NCBI RefSeq assembly: GCF_002217985.1 | Contig: NZ_BCMI01000003.1 | Location: 74,504 to 138,503 of the forward strand | DNA from: Secundilactobacillus pentosiphilus | Lineage (GTDB): Bacteria > Bacillota > Bacilli > Lactobacillales > Lactobacillaceae | Length of the DNA stretch: 64,000 nt | Direction: 5' to 3' | Shown here: piece after piece, positions 30,400-39,008 of the stretch | How positions within the stretch are numbered: position 1 is the first letter of the stretch | Layout of the letters: each line of letters begins with the position of its first letter | The notes under the pieces: generated by a model | What the model was told of the DNA's origin: nothing | The model's database searches: none | The model's input: only the letters and a program-made list of their open reading frames with translations | Program-made: the position numbers and the translations under genes

Positions 30400-31413
30400 A
30401 TGCGGAAACGTGCGCGAGTGATATATAATCCATCTTCCGGCCGGGAGGCCTTGAAGAAGGATATGATCGATATACTAGGAGTCTTTGAGCAGGCGGGTTA
30501 CGAAACCAGTGCGTTTGCCACGACACCGGCTCCTAATTCGGCACGTGACGAAGCCGAACGGGTGAGTCGCGAAGGCTTTGATTTAGTTGTGGCAGCCGGT
30601 GGCGACGGCACGATTAATGAAGTCGTCAACGGGATCGCCGGCTTGAAGAAGCGACCTAAAATGGCCATCATTCCAGCCGGAACCACGAACGATTACGCCC
30701 GTGCGCTGCGTATTCCGCGTGAGGATCCATTAGCCGCTGCAAAGGTTGTTTTGAAGGACCAGACAATTAAAATGGATATTGGCATGGCAGGTAAAAAATA
30801 CTTTGTCAACATCGCTGGCGGCGGTCGATTGACCGAGTTGACCTACGAGGTACCATCTAACCTTAAGACACTGTTTGGCTACTTAGCTTACCTAGTTAAG
30901 GGTGCCGAACTGCTGCCACGGATCCGGCCATTTAAAGTCGATCTCAAGTATGATGGTGAAGAATACGATGGTAAAGCATCCATGTTCTTCCTCGCGTTGA
31001 CCAATTCGGTTGGCGGCTTTGAACAGATTGTTCCCGATGCGTCGTTAAACGACGGTAAGTTCACCATGATCATTGTTAAGACCAGTAATTTAGCTGAGAT
31101 TTTACACCTGCTGACACTTGTGTTAAACGGGGGTAAGCACATTAACGATCCGCGGATTATTTATCGTAAAGTGCGTAAAGTTGAAGCTAAACCCAAGGGC
31201 GACTCCAAGATCATGATCAACTTAGATGGGGAATATGGCGGTGATGCACCAATGACCTTCGTTAACTTGAAGCAGCACATTGAAACCTACGCTAATCTGG
31301 ATGATATTCCAGATGCAGCTGTGGAAGCAGAAACCCCTGAAGTTCTTGAAGCTGAGCGTAAATTCTTGGCTGGCGTTTCGAAACTGCCAACGCCAAGTGA
31401 AGCAAAGAAATAG
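30400..31413 (+). CDS. dagK: Diacylglycerol kinase (DagK/DgkB type)
   Basis: 337 residues of the DAGK catalytic family. NPSSGRE, VAAGGDGTINEVVNG (ATP-binding loop) and PAGTTNDYARAL are visible. It phosphorylates diacylglycerol released during lipoteichoic acid synthesis, returning it to phosphatidate. AATGGAGGG precedes ATG at 30400. It lies 30 bases after gatB, as in related genomes. Confidence 0.92.
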   Translation: MRKRARVIYNPSSGREALKKDMIDILGVFEQAGYETSAFATTPAPNSARDEAERVSREGFDLVVAAGGDGTINEVVNGIAGLKKRPKMAIIPAGTTNDYARALRIPREDPLAAAKVVLKDQTIKMDIGMAGKKYFVNIAGGGRLTELTYEVPSNLKTLFGYLAYLVKGAELLPRIRPFKVDLKYDGEEYDGKASMFFLALTNSVGGFEQIVPDASLNDGKFTMIIVKTSNLAEILHLLTLVLNGGKHINDPRIIYRKVRKVEAKPKGDSKIMINLDGEYGGDAPMTFVNLKQHIETYANLDDIPDAAVEAETPEVLEAERKFLAGVSKLPTPSEAKK

Positions 31414-31431
31414 TATTTTAGGTATGAATTG

Positions 31432-31478
31432 AGAAGGTTTTGCTGTATGATACGTAAGGCAGCAAAACCTTTCTTTTG
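31432..31478 (+). terminator. Terminator after dagK
   Basis: AAGGTTTTGCTG and CAGCAAAACCTT form a 12-bp stem followed by TCTTTT. Confidence 0.85.
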
Positions 31479-31505
31479 GTTAAAACAAGGAACAAGGAGA
31501 TTTTA

Positions 31506-32879
31506 ATGAAAATACAAGCACCAGTAACAAAAAACGAAACGTATACAGGGACCGTTATGGACCTGACCTATGAAGGTAATGGCGTTGTCAAGATTGACAA
31601 CTATTCATTGTTTATCGCCAACGCTTTACCAGGTGAAGAAATCAAGTTTGTGGTGACAAAAGTTGGCAAGAGCTTTGGCTTTGGCCGGGTTTTGGAACAC
31701 ATCACGACTTCACCAGATCGGGCCGAGATCGATGCGAAGGATCGGAAACTTGCCCAAGCGGGAATCGCACCCTTGCAGCATATGATCTATCCGGCCCAGC
31801 TTCGTTTTAAACAGCGTCAGATTCAATCGTTGCTGGCCAAGAATAAACTTGACCTGCGTGTTTCTGATACGCTTGGTATGGAAACCCCTTACCATTACCG
31901 TAATAAGGCGCAAATCCCAGTTCGGATGGTAAAGGGTCAGTTGGAGACGGGCTTTTACCGCCAGCACTCCCACGACTTAGTCCCACTAACTGATTTCTAC
32001 ATTCAGGATCCTAGAATCGACAAGGCAATCGTGATCGTACGCGATATTTTGCGTGGCGAAGGAATTCCCGCTTATGATGAACGGACCCATAAGGGAATCA
32101 TTAGAAACGTCATGGTTCGCCAGAGCTATTACGAAAAAGAAATGATGATCGGTTTGATCACTAACAGCCATACCTTACCGCGCTCAAAGGAAATCGTGGC
32201 GCAGATCACAGAAGAACTGCCGGAAGTGACCAGCATTATTCAAAACGTCAATAATCGGCCAACTAACGTGATCATGGGACCCATCACCAACGTGTTATAC
32301 GGTGAACCCGTTATCCATGATTCACTGTTAGGCAACCGTTTTGAAATTTCTGCGCAGTCATTCTATCAGGTCAACCCGGTTCAAACCGAGAAGCTCTACC
32401 AGCTAGCCATCGACCGTGCTGGCTTGACTGGCGACGAAACGGTGATCGACGCTTATTGCGGTATTGGGACGATTTCCTTAGCGATGGCACGCCATGCTAA
32501 AGAAGTTTACGGGGTTGAAGTCGTTTCAACCGCCGTAGAAGATGCCAAGAAGAATGCTAAGCTTAACGGCTTAACTAATTTGCATTTTGAAACCAATAAG
32601 GCCGAATACCAAATGGCTGAATGGCAAAAACAAGGCTTGAAGCCCGATGTTATTGTGGTTGATCCACCACGTAAAGGGTTGGACGAAACGCTGGTTCACA
32701 GTGCAGCGGAGATGCAACCTCAGAAGATCGTTTATGTCAGTTGTAATCCATCCACGTTGATTCGGGATATTCAACGCTTTGGCGAAGAGGGCTACCACGT
32801 GACTGAACCCATTCAGCCAGTTGATCAATTTCCACAGACACCGCACATCGAATCCGTCACGTTACTGGAAAAAGACTAA
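31506..32879 (+). CDS. rlmD: 23S rRNA (uracil-5)-methyltransferase, RlmD/RlmCD type
   Basis: 457 residues. An N-terminal TRAM domain (to about 65) is followed by a Rossmann methyltransferase with DAYCGIGTISLAMA (SAM site), VDPPRKGLD and the catalytic C413 in YVSCNPST. Makes 5-methyluridine in 23S rRNA. The usual [4Fe-4S] segment CGGCxxQH reads A85-G-I-A88-P-L-Q-H, with both cysteines replaced, so the cluster is probably absent. ATG at 31506 is preceded by AAGGAG; the longer frame from 31476 lacks a site. Confidence 0.9.
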   Translation: MKIQAPVTKNETYTGTVMDLTYEGNGVVKIDNYSLFIANALPGEEIKFVVTKVGKSFGFGRVLEHITTSPDRAEIDAKDRKLAQAGIAPLQHMIYPAQLRFKQRQIQSLLAKNKLDLRVSDTLGMETPYHYRNKAQIPVRMVKGQLETGFYRQHSHDLVPLTDFYIQDPRIDKAIVIVRDILRGEGIPAYDERTHKGIIRNVMVRQSYYEKEMMIGLITNSHTLPRSKEIVAQITEELPEVTSIIQNVNNRPTNVIMGPITNVLYGEPVIHDSLLGNRFEISAQSFYQVNPVQTEKLYQLAIDRAGLTGDETVIDAYCGIGTISLAMARHAKEVYGVEVVSTAVEDAKKNAKLNGLTNLHFETNKAEYQMAEWQKQGLKPDVIVVDPPRKGLDETLVHSAAEMQPQKIVYVSCNPSTLIRDIQRFGEEGYHVTEPIQPVDQFPQTPHIESVTLLEKD

Positions 32880-32887
32880 AACTTCAA

Positions 32888-32930
32888 TAAAAGAGAACTG
32901 CTGAGAGGTCTTGGCGGTTCTTTTTTATTG
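32888..32930 (+). terminator. Terminator after rlmD
   Basis: AAAGAGAACTGC pairs with GCGGTTCTTTT (one wobble), followed by TTTATTG. Confidence 0.75.
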
Positions 32931-32950
32931 GGGGAAGTTAGTTAGAGACC

Positions 32951-32980
32951 TTGATTACTCACCACGTTTTAATCTATAAT
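32951..32980 (+). promoter_or_regulatory. gshA promoter
   Basis: TTGATT (32951-32956), 18-bp spacer, perfect TATAAT (32975-32980), about 36 bases before the start codon. Confidence 0.65.
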
Positions 32981-33016
32981 CTATTCAACGTTACAACACA
33001 AAACGGGGGATCTCGG

Positions 33017-34555
33017 ATGTTAGATAATCTATTGAGCGTCATTAAATCAGAAGGCGTTAGTGAACAGCTGTATCATGGATTGGTCGGACTGGAAATCGAA
33101 GAGAATCGGGTCAATAAAAAGGGCCAGCTGAGTCGTGAACCGCACCCGAGGATGCTGGGTTCGAGGACCTTTCATCCATATTTACAGACGGATTTCGCCG
33201 AAGCGCAGGCTGAGGTGATTACTGATCCTAATCCTAATATTGGTGGCGCGCTGGATCAGTTAGATACGTTGCAGACGATTTTTTACCGGTCTTTGCAGGC
33301 TGGTGACCAAATTTGGCCGCTGAGTATGCCGCCAAGGATCACTGCAGCAGACACTGACTTCATCAAAGCACACTTTGAACGCCCGGCTTACGCTGACTAT
33401 CGGAATTACCTCACCCAAAAGTACGGGGTGGCTTCCAAAGTGATGACGGGGGCTCATTTGAACTACAGTATCCCAGATCCCGTTATCAACCGGCTTTATA
33501 CTCATTATGAAGATGAGTTTGATCAGGTTGTCGATTTTCGCAACGCACTTTATTTTCGGATGGCACAAAATCTGGTGTTAAACGAGTGGTTACTGACGTA
33601 TTTGTTCGGGGCTTCACCCGTTGCTGAAGACGGTTTCTTCAATCAGCGCCCGGCAAGTTTGTCACATCCAGTAAGAAGTATTCGTAACAGTCATTTCGGG
33701 TACGCTAATTTACCCGGAGATGGCGTTGATGCCACGATTTACCAATCGCTGCCGTACTTTATTCAGCACTTAACGGACTTGGTCGACAGTCAAAAATTAT
33801 ACAGTCAAGCTGAATTTTATGGTCCGGTTCGTTTACGCGGGGTGAACCAACTCCATGACTTGTCAACCAAGGGTGTCCGTTACCTTGAAGTTCGGTGTTT
33901 GGACACCACGCCATTCCATTCGAACGGCATTAGCCGTCACGCACTTTACTTCATGAAGTTACTGTTTGTTTACGCATTGGTAACCCCCGTGGATGAAAGT
34001 CAGATAGCAGATCAATTGAAGCAGGCGGAGGCTGATAATGAACAAGTCGCACTTGAGGAACCTTCTCACGCAACGTTTAAGGTGGCTGAAGGCAAGCGGG
34101 TATTCCAGCAGCTGCACGAACTGGCAGTCAAGCTGAATGCTCATACTGAGCTGATCAACGCGATCGACGACTTTGCCGAAGTGATCACCCACCCTGAGCT
34201 GACGCCGTCTGCCATGCTGAAAAGCCACTTGGACGAAAACGACAGTCTGATGACGTTTGGTCAGTTAAAAGCCACGGTATGGAAGGCCAAACGGGTCGGC
34301 ACTGAGCAGCTTTTGCCCAGAATGTCACGGCTGTCGGCAAACGCCCAGAACTTGATTTTTCGAGCCGTTCAACTGGGAATCAGGTACTATCCGGTTCGGG
34401 ATGAAAACGGGGCGATCATGTTGATGCTGACGTTTAATTCCATCACCCAGGTGATTGAGGCTGATCACGTCACGGATGAACCTGCAACGGAGTATTTGAA
34501 GCGCATGTTTCCGGACTTGCCGTTACCGGAAACGGGTAATAATGAGGTTAACTAG
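33017..34555 (+). CDS. gshA: Glutamate--cysteine ligase (stand-alone GshA)
   Basis: 512 residues. The sequence matches the gamma-glutamylcysteine synthetase domain of GshAB/GshF proteins: GLVGLEIEENRV, HPYLQTDFAEAQAEVIT, LNYSIPD, SIRNSHFGY and VRYLEVRCLDTTPF. The C-terminal ATP-grasp domain of the bifunctional GshF (about 750 residues) is absent, so only gamma-glutamylcysteine is expected unless a separate GshB exists. ATG at 33017 follows GGGGGAT; the frame upstream is part of the promoter. The thiol product could be a substrate of CydDC-type exporters. Confidence 0.85.
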   Translation: MLDNLLSVIKSEGVSEQLYHGLVGLEIEENRVNKKGQLSREPHPRMLGSRTFHPYLQTDFAEAQAEVITDPNPNIGGALDQLDTLQTIFYRSLQAGDQIWPLSMPPRITAADTDFIKAHFERPAYADYRNYLTQKYGVASKVMTGAHLNYSIPDPVINRLYTHYEDEFDQVVDFRNALYFRMAQNLVLNEWLLTYLFGASPVAEDGFFNQRPASLSHPVRSIRNSHFGYANLPGDGVDATIYQSLPYFIQHLTDLVDSQKLYSQAEFYGPVRLRGVNQLHDLSTKGVRYLEVRCLDTTPFHSNGISRHALYFMKLLFVYALVTPVDESQIADQLKQAEADNEQVALEEPSHATFKVAEGKRVFQQLHELAVKLNAHTELINAIDDFAEVITHPELTPSAMLKSHLDENDSLMTFGQLKATVWKAKRVGTEQLLPRMSRLSANAQNLIFRAVQLGIRYYPVRDENGAIMLMLTFNSITQVIEADHVTDEPATEYLKRMFPDLPLPETGNNEVN

Positions 34556-34605
34556 CGGGTATTGGACCGTTAGTACGATGTAACGTGATGAAATTTAAAG
34601 TCAAA

Positions 34606-34828
34606 ATGAGAGTGTGCCATAAGTCTATATTGATAAAAATTTCATTTGGTTTCTTGACTTAAAAACAATTTAAAGTTTGCTTTTGCTCAATACTTTAATC
34701 TAGTCTAACCTGCGCCACAACTCAGATTCCGGCCATTTAACACAAAAAAGCGTATTCCGACAAAGTTCGACGGAATACGCTTTTTTGCGTTAAATTCTGG
34801 AATCTACCGAGTTGCGTCACACTCTCAT
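34606..34828 (-). repeat. MITE-like structured repeat, copy B (intact, with TIRs and target duplication)
   Basis: 223 bp, read on the minus strand. Terminal inverted repeats ATGAGAGTGTG and CACACTCTCAT are perfect over 11 bp. TCAAA flanks both ends as direct repeats (34601-34605 and 34829-34833), which looks like a 5-bp target duplication. The outer hairpin matches copies A and C. The inner stem is AACGCAAAAAAGCGTATTCCG with its complement, with one G-T wobble. It begins seven bases beyond the stop codon of the acetyltransferase, in the same orientation, and faces gshA. Confidence 0.9.
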
Positions 34829-34835
34829 TCAAAGC

Positions 34836-35429
34836 TTATTCATTAATTTTACGCAGGACGTGACACGGATTACCCACGGCAACGACGTGATCAGGGATAT
34901 CCTTAGTGACTACGCTGCCGGCACCAATGACGGTACCCTCACCGATCGTGACGCCAGGTAAAATAATGACACCGCCGCCGATCCAGCAGCCGTGCTTAAT
35001 GTGGACCGGCAGAGATTGGGTCCTGACAAAGTGCTGTTTTGGATGTTCAGCCCACTGGGCATTAAGGCGTTCTGAGAGGGGGACTGGGTGAGTGCCGGTA
35101 TAGATTTGAACGTTTGGCGCGACCATGGTCTCACCATCGATGCGGATTTCACCTGAATCCATAAAGGAACAATTCATGTTGATTGAGATCTTACTGCCCA
35201 AGTGGATGTTGCGGGCGAAATCACACAGGAAAGGGGTTCCCACGGTGACGTTTTCACCGATGCTGCCAAGTGACTGTTCCAGCAGCTGCCGCCGCTTGTC
35301 TGCTTGATCATACGGGGTTTGATTGTAGGCCATTAAGAAGTGGTTGGCCTCATCTTTGTACTGTTTGAAAATCGGGTCATGGGCATCGTACAAGTCGCCG
35401 TTTTGCTGCTTTTCGAGTTCCGTTGTCAT
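34836..35429 (-). CDS. Maltose/galactoside O-acetyltransferase-like protein (LbH fold)
   Basis: 197 residues. An N-terminal Maa domain (AHDPIFKQYKDEANHFLMAYN) precedes left-handed beta-helix hexapeptide repeats (GVTIGEGTVIGAGSVV). NCSFMDSGEI and YTGTHPV with the catalytic His are typical. It transfers acetyl from acetyl-CoA to a sugar hydroxyl. ATG at 35429 is chosen; the site upstream is weak (AAAGGCAG). The physiological sugar is unknown. Confidence 0.85.
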   Translation of the reverse strand: MTTELEKQQNGDLYDAHDPIFKQYKDEANHFLMAYNQTPYDQADKRRQLLEQSLGSIGENVTVGTPFLCDFARNIHLGSKISINMNCSFMDSGEIRIDGETMVAPNVQIYTGTHPVPLSERLNAQWAEHPKQHFVRTQSLPVHIKHGCWIGGGVIILPGVTIGEGTVIGAGSVVTKDIPDHVVAVGNPCHVLRKINE

Positions 35430-35550
35430 TATCAATGCATCTGCCTTTGTGTGTAAACTGTCTAAACCGCTTTCATTTTAGCATTGGGAATCGTTGCTCT
35501 CAAGTTCAAGTAAACCGTGATCGGATAAGTTAGCACCGTTAATAGAGTAA

Positions 35551-35580
35551 CAAAAACCCCGGTGCATGAACCACCGGGGA
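35551..35580 (-). terminator. Terminator of the gntK-gntP operon
   Basis: On the minus strand CCCCGGTG and CACCGGGG form a stem followed by TTTTTG, 27 bases after the gntP stop. Confidence 0.9.
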
Positions 35581-35606
35581 AGGATTTCAAAACGTGATAT
35601 TAATGA

Positions 35607-36965
35607 TTAGTGGAAAAACATATTTAGAATCATGACCATACAGATCCCGACGACCGAGATCACCGTTTCAAGCACCGTCCAGATGGAGAGGGTTTGTTTG
35701 ACCGTTAAATCAAAGTATTCTCGGAACATCCAGAACCCGGCATCGTTAACGTGTGAAGCTGCCAGTGAACCGGCACCAATGGCAAGCACCATTAGGGCGG
35801 GGTCAACACCAGCGGCTGACATCAATGGGGCAACGATTCCGGCAGCCGTTAAAGCAGCAACGGTAGCAGAACCTAAAGCAATCCGTAAAACAACGGCCAC
35901 TAACCAGCCGAGGATCAGCGGACTGATGCTGGAGTGCGTGAAGATCTTGGCAACTTCGTCACCAACACCGCCACTGATCAGAACTTGCTTGAAGGCACCG
36001 CCACCACCAATAACTAACAGCAGCATGGCGATGGATTTAACGGCGTTTTCAACCGTTTCCATTATGTCTTTAGTAGCACGGCCACGCGCCCAGCCCATTG
36101 ACCACATTGCAAACAGCAATGAAATCAGCATGGCAATGGCGGGATCACCGATGAAGGCCACGATTTGGTCCAGCATGGTGGCGTTCTTAGTCGGCGTGGT
36201 ACCGCCATCAACGGTCATTTTGTAGATCGTCGTAATGGCCATCAGGATAACTGGGAACAGTGAAGTGACAACGGAGAGGCCAAAGCTGGGTTCGTCTTCG
36301 GGTGCCATTTCCTTAACTTCACCCAGTGAACTTAAGTTACCCTTTTGCTTGAAAGCAGAAGGCGCAAATTTTTCGGCTAACTTGGTGAACAGCGGACCGG
36401 CAACGTAAGCAGCTGGAATCGCCACGATAATACCGAAGAGCAGGACTTTACCGTCACTGGCACCCAAAGCTGCGGCAATGGCAGTTGGTGCAGGGTGAGG
36501 CGGCAAAAAGCCGTGGGTAACTGACAAAGCGGCGGCCATTGGGATTCCCAGGTAAAGGATGGGAACTTCAGCTTCAACGGCAATGGCAAAGACAATAGGG
36601 ACTAACAGGACCATCCCAACTTCGAAGAAGAGGGCAATACCAATAATGAATGACGCAAGCATAATAGCTAACTGAAGTCGTTTTCGACCGAATTTGTCGA
36701 TTAAAGTTGTGGCAATTTTGTGAGCCCCGCCGGCGTCGGCAACTAACCGACCCAGCATGGCACCAAAACCAAAGACCAGTGACAGCTCACCTAATTGACT
36801 ACCGATACCTTCTTCAATGGTCGCGGCAATTTTGGTGAGGTTCATCCCAAGTAAAATGGCAGTTAAAACAGAAGTTAGTATCAGGGAGACGAAAGTATTC
36901 ATTTTGAATTGAATAATCAAAACTAATAGGAATAGAATCCCGATAACTAGTGCTAATATTTCCAT
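35607..36965 (-). CDS. gntP: Gluconate:H+ symporter (GntP family)
   Basis: 452 residues with 12 or more hydrophobic segments. Family hallmarks: FGFGAMLGRLVADAGGAHKIA, THGFLPPHPAPTAIA and the C-terminal SHVNDAGFWMFREYFDLT. Imports D-gluconate with protons. It follows gntK on the same strand after 111 bases. That gap holds a short hairpin (about 36996-37020) and an AAAGGAT-type site near the start. Confidence 0.93.
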   Translation of the reverse strand: MEILALVIGILFLLVLIIQFKMNTFVSLILTSVLTAILLGMNLTKIAATIEEGIGSQLGELSLVFGFGAMLGRLVADAGGAHKIATTLIDKFGRKRLQLAIMLASFIIGIALFFEVGMVLLVPIVFAIAVEAEVPILYLGIPMAAALSVTHGFLPPHPAPTAIAAALGASDGKVLLFGIIVAIPAAYVAGPLFTKLAEKFAPSAFKQKGNLSSLGEVKEMAPEDEPSFGLSVVTSLFPVILMAITTIYKMTVDGGTTPTKNATMLDQIVAFIGDPAIAMLISLLFAMWSMGWARGRATKDIMETVENAVKSIAMLLLVIGGGGAFKQVLISGGVGDEVAKIFTHSSISPLILGWLVAVVLRIALGSATVAALTAAGIVAPLMSAAGVDPALMVLAIGAGSLAASHVNDAGFWMFREYFDLTVKQTLSIWTVLETVISVVGICMVMILNMFFH

Positions 36966-37076
36966 AGTTAGAAAATCCTTTCAGAAATCAATTCAAGAAA
37001 CGTCTTATTCAAGGCGTTTCTCAGTGATGAACAACTGAAATCCTTTTTATGTTTAAAAGATGATACCCATAATGAA

Positions 37077-38639
37077 TTAAAGATCGTGATTGGACGCTTT
37101 TTTCTTAGCATCCTGACTGCGTTGAAAGTCAGCAATTGCCTTGTATTCAGTTTGTAACTGCCGGCTCAAGCGGATGTAGATTGGTACAAGTGCCCGGTAG
37201 GCTTCGTAAGTTTCTGGATTAGGGTGATGAACGTTGGTAACCCCGACGAAGTTCTTGACTTCGCTGAGATCATCGATCAGGCCTAGGCTGTACATGCCTA
37301 GGACGGCAGCCCCCAAGGCCGTACCCTCAACACTTTCAGGGATTGTAACGTCTTGTTCAAAGATGTCGGCTAACATTTGACGCCACAGCGCGGAACGGGC
37401 AAAGCCGCCGGTTGCTTGAATACTGGTTGGTTTACCAACGACTTCTTCCAGTGCGATCAGGACCGTATAGAGGTTATAGACGATGCCTTCCAGGGCTGCG
37501 CGGACCATGTGAGCGCGGGTATGGTTACGGGTCAAGCCAAAGAACGAACCGCGGGCGTTGGCATCCCAGATTGGGGCACGTTCGCCGCCAAGGAACGGGT
37601 GGAAGATCAGCCCGTCAGAGCCAGCCGGTATCTTAGATGCGATTTCGGTGAGCAGGTCGTAGCTGTCGATCTTCATCTGCTCCGCGGTCAGCTTTTCCGG
37701 TGCGAACAGCTGATCTCTGACCCAGCGGAAGACGATCCCGCCGTTGTTGACGGGACCGCCGACGACCCACTTATTGGGTGCCAGGTAGTAGCAAAAGACC
37801 CGGCCCTTAGGATCGATTTTAGGCTTGTCGGTAACGACCCGCACGGCGCCCGAAGTCCCAATGGTAACCGCCACGACGCTGGGATCGATTGCGTTAACCC
37901 CAAGGTTAGCCAGCGGACCATCGGATGCACCCATGACAAACGGGGTGTCTGGGTCGATCCCAATCACCTTAGCGTAGTCGGGGTTCATGCCGGAGACCGT
38001 ATCCGTGGTATCCACTAGTTCTGGCAGTTGGTCCCGGTCGACACCAGCTAGTTCGAGAGCCTGATCATCCCAGTCCATCTTAAAGATGTTAAACATCCCG
38101 GTAGCGTTAGCAATGGAATAGTCCTCTTTCAAAACGCCAAAGAGTTTATAAATGACGTATTCTTTGATGCCGACAAACCAACGGGCTTGATTAAATAAAT
38201 CCTGGTGGTCGTTACGCAGCCAAATCAACTTTGTTAACGGCGTCATCGGGTGGATCGGGGTACCCGTTTTCTCGTAAATCTGCTTACCGATCCCGTTTTC
38301 ACGGAGTTGATCGGCGTACTTAACGGCCCGATTATCGGCCCAAGTGATTGCCCGAGTCAGGGGCTTATGGTTTTCATCCAGGAGGATCAGACTGTGCATG
38401 GCAGCCGAGAAGGAGACGCCCTTTAATTCGCCGGCACTTAAGTTGGCCTTACGTAAAACGGTCGTCAGACCATCGACGATTGAAGAGAAGATTTCGTCCG
38501 GATCTTCTTCTGCCATATCAGGAACGTCTTGATAAAGCGGATACAAATTATTGGAGTAGCCCTGTACCTTACCGACATTGTCGAACAACACCGTTTTGAC
38601 ACTTGTCGTTCCGATATCAATACCGATCATATAGTCCAT
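37077..38639 (-). CDS. gntK: Gluconate kinase (FGGY family)
   Basis: 520 residues of the FGGY sugar-kinase family. N-terminal phosphate site GIDIGTTSVKTVLFD, AITWADNRA, GASDGPLANLG, GTSGAVRV and the C-terminal FGGY-like ATGGFARSALWRQMLAD are present. It makes 6-phosphogluconate, which feeds the phosphoketolase or pentose phosphate pathway. ATG at 38639 lies 10 bases after GGGAG. It is the first gene of gntK-gntP, divergent from the RpiR regulator. Confidence 0.9.
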   Translation of the reverse strand: MDYMIGIDIGTTSVKTVLFDNVGKVQGYSNNLYPLYQDVPDMAEEDPDEIFSSIVDGLTTVLRKANLSAGELKGVSFSAAMHSLILLDENHKPLTRAITWADNRAVKYADQLRENGIGKQIYEKTGTPIHPMTPLTKLIWLRNDHQDLFNQARWFVGIKEYVIYKLFGVLKEDYSIANATGMFNIFKMDWDDQALELAGVDRDQLPELVDTTDTVSGMNPDYAKVIGIDPDTPFVMGASDGPLANLGVNAIDPSVVAVTIGTSGAVRVVTDKPKIDPKGRVFCYYLAPNKWVVGGPVNNGGIVFRWVRDQLFAPEKLTAEQMKIDSYDLLTEIASKIPAGSDGLIFHPFLGGERAPIWDANARGSFFGLTRNHTRAHMVRAALEGIVYNLYTVLIALEEVVGKPTSIQATGGFARSALWRQMLADIFEQDVTIPESVEGTALGAAVLGMYSLGLIDDLSEVKNFVGVTNVHHPNPETYEAYRALVPIYIRLSRQLQTEYKAIADFQRSQDAKKKASNHDL

Positions 38640-39008
38640 TTTCAACGACTCCCTTTCTGATCTAAAACTTGTGATTGGAACTTATATTGTGAGTGTAAAG
38701 GACTTTTAAAGCGTTTACAAGAAATCACATTTTAAAAGCAGCTTTTAGCCCTGTGACCTAATTATTATATGAAAAGATATTTCATAATTCAAGCATTTAT
38801 AAGAAAATTATTTACAAACTTGTAAGCAATGTTTAGAATATTCGGTATACACGCTATAGACAACCCCGTGGCAATCCTGGATTCTGGGTAGCTGCCTATT
38901 TTGAATCACCAATGGGTAAAAAATTAAAACATATTAGGGTTAAATGGCGTTATTTCGACGATAGAGTATAATTAAGGTTAAGCAGTTTTAACGTAGGGGG
39001 GCTTCAAT
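38640..39008. promoter_or_regulatory. 369-bp divergent control region of the gluconate locus
   Basis: Apart from the gntK promoter and cre box, the region contains two further palindromes: TATGAAA...TTTCATA (7-bp arms, 5-bp centre, 38768-38786) and TTACAA...TTGTAA (6-bp arms, 2-bp centre, 38812-38825). Either could be the RpiR operator. On the plus side, TATAAT at 38967-38972 precedes the RpiR gene; no good -35 box is seen. No coding sequence is seen. Confidence 0.5.
38692..38720 (-). promoter_or_regulatory. gntK promoter overlapped by a cre site
   Basis: Minus strand: TTGTAA (38720-38715), 17-bp spacer, TACACT (38697-38692). A cre-like box at 38706-38719 (TTAAAGCGTTTACA, 13 of 14 to consensus) covers the -35 box, which predicts CcpA repression in glucose. 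Confidence 0.65.

Noticed and set aside
37377-38018. Plus-strand open frame of 213 codons opposite gntK
   Set aside because: Antisense shadow of FGGY kinase codons; no ribosome-binding site.
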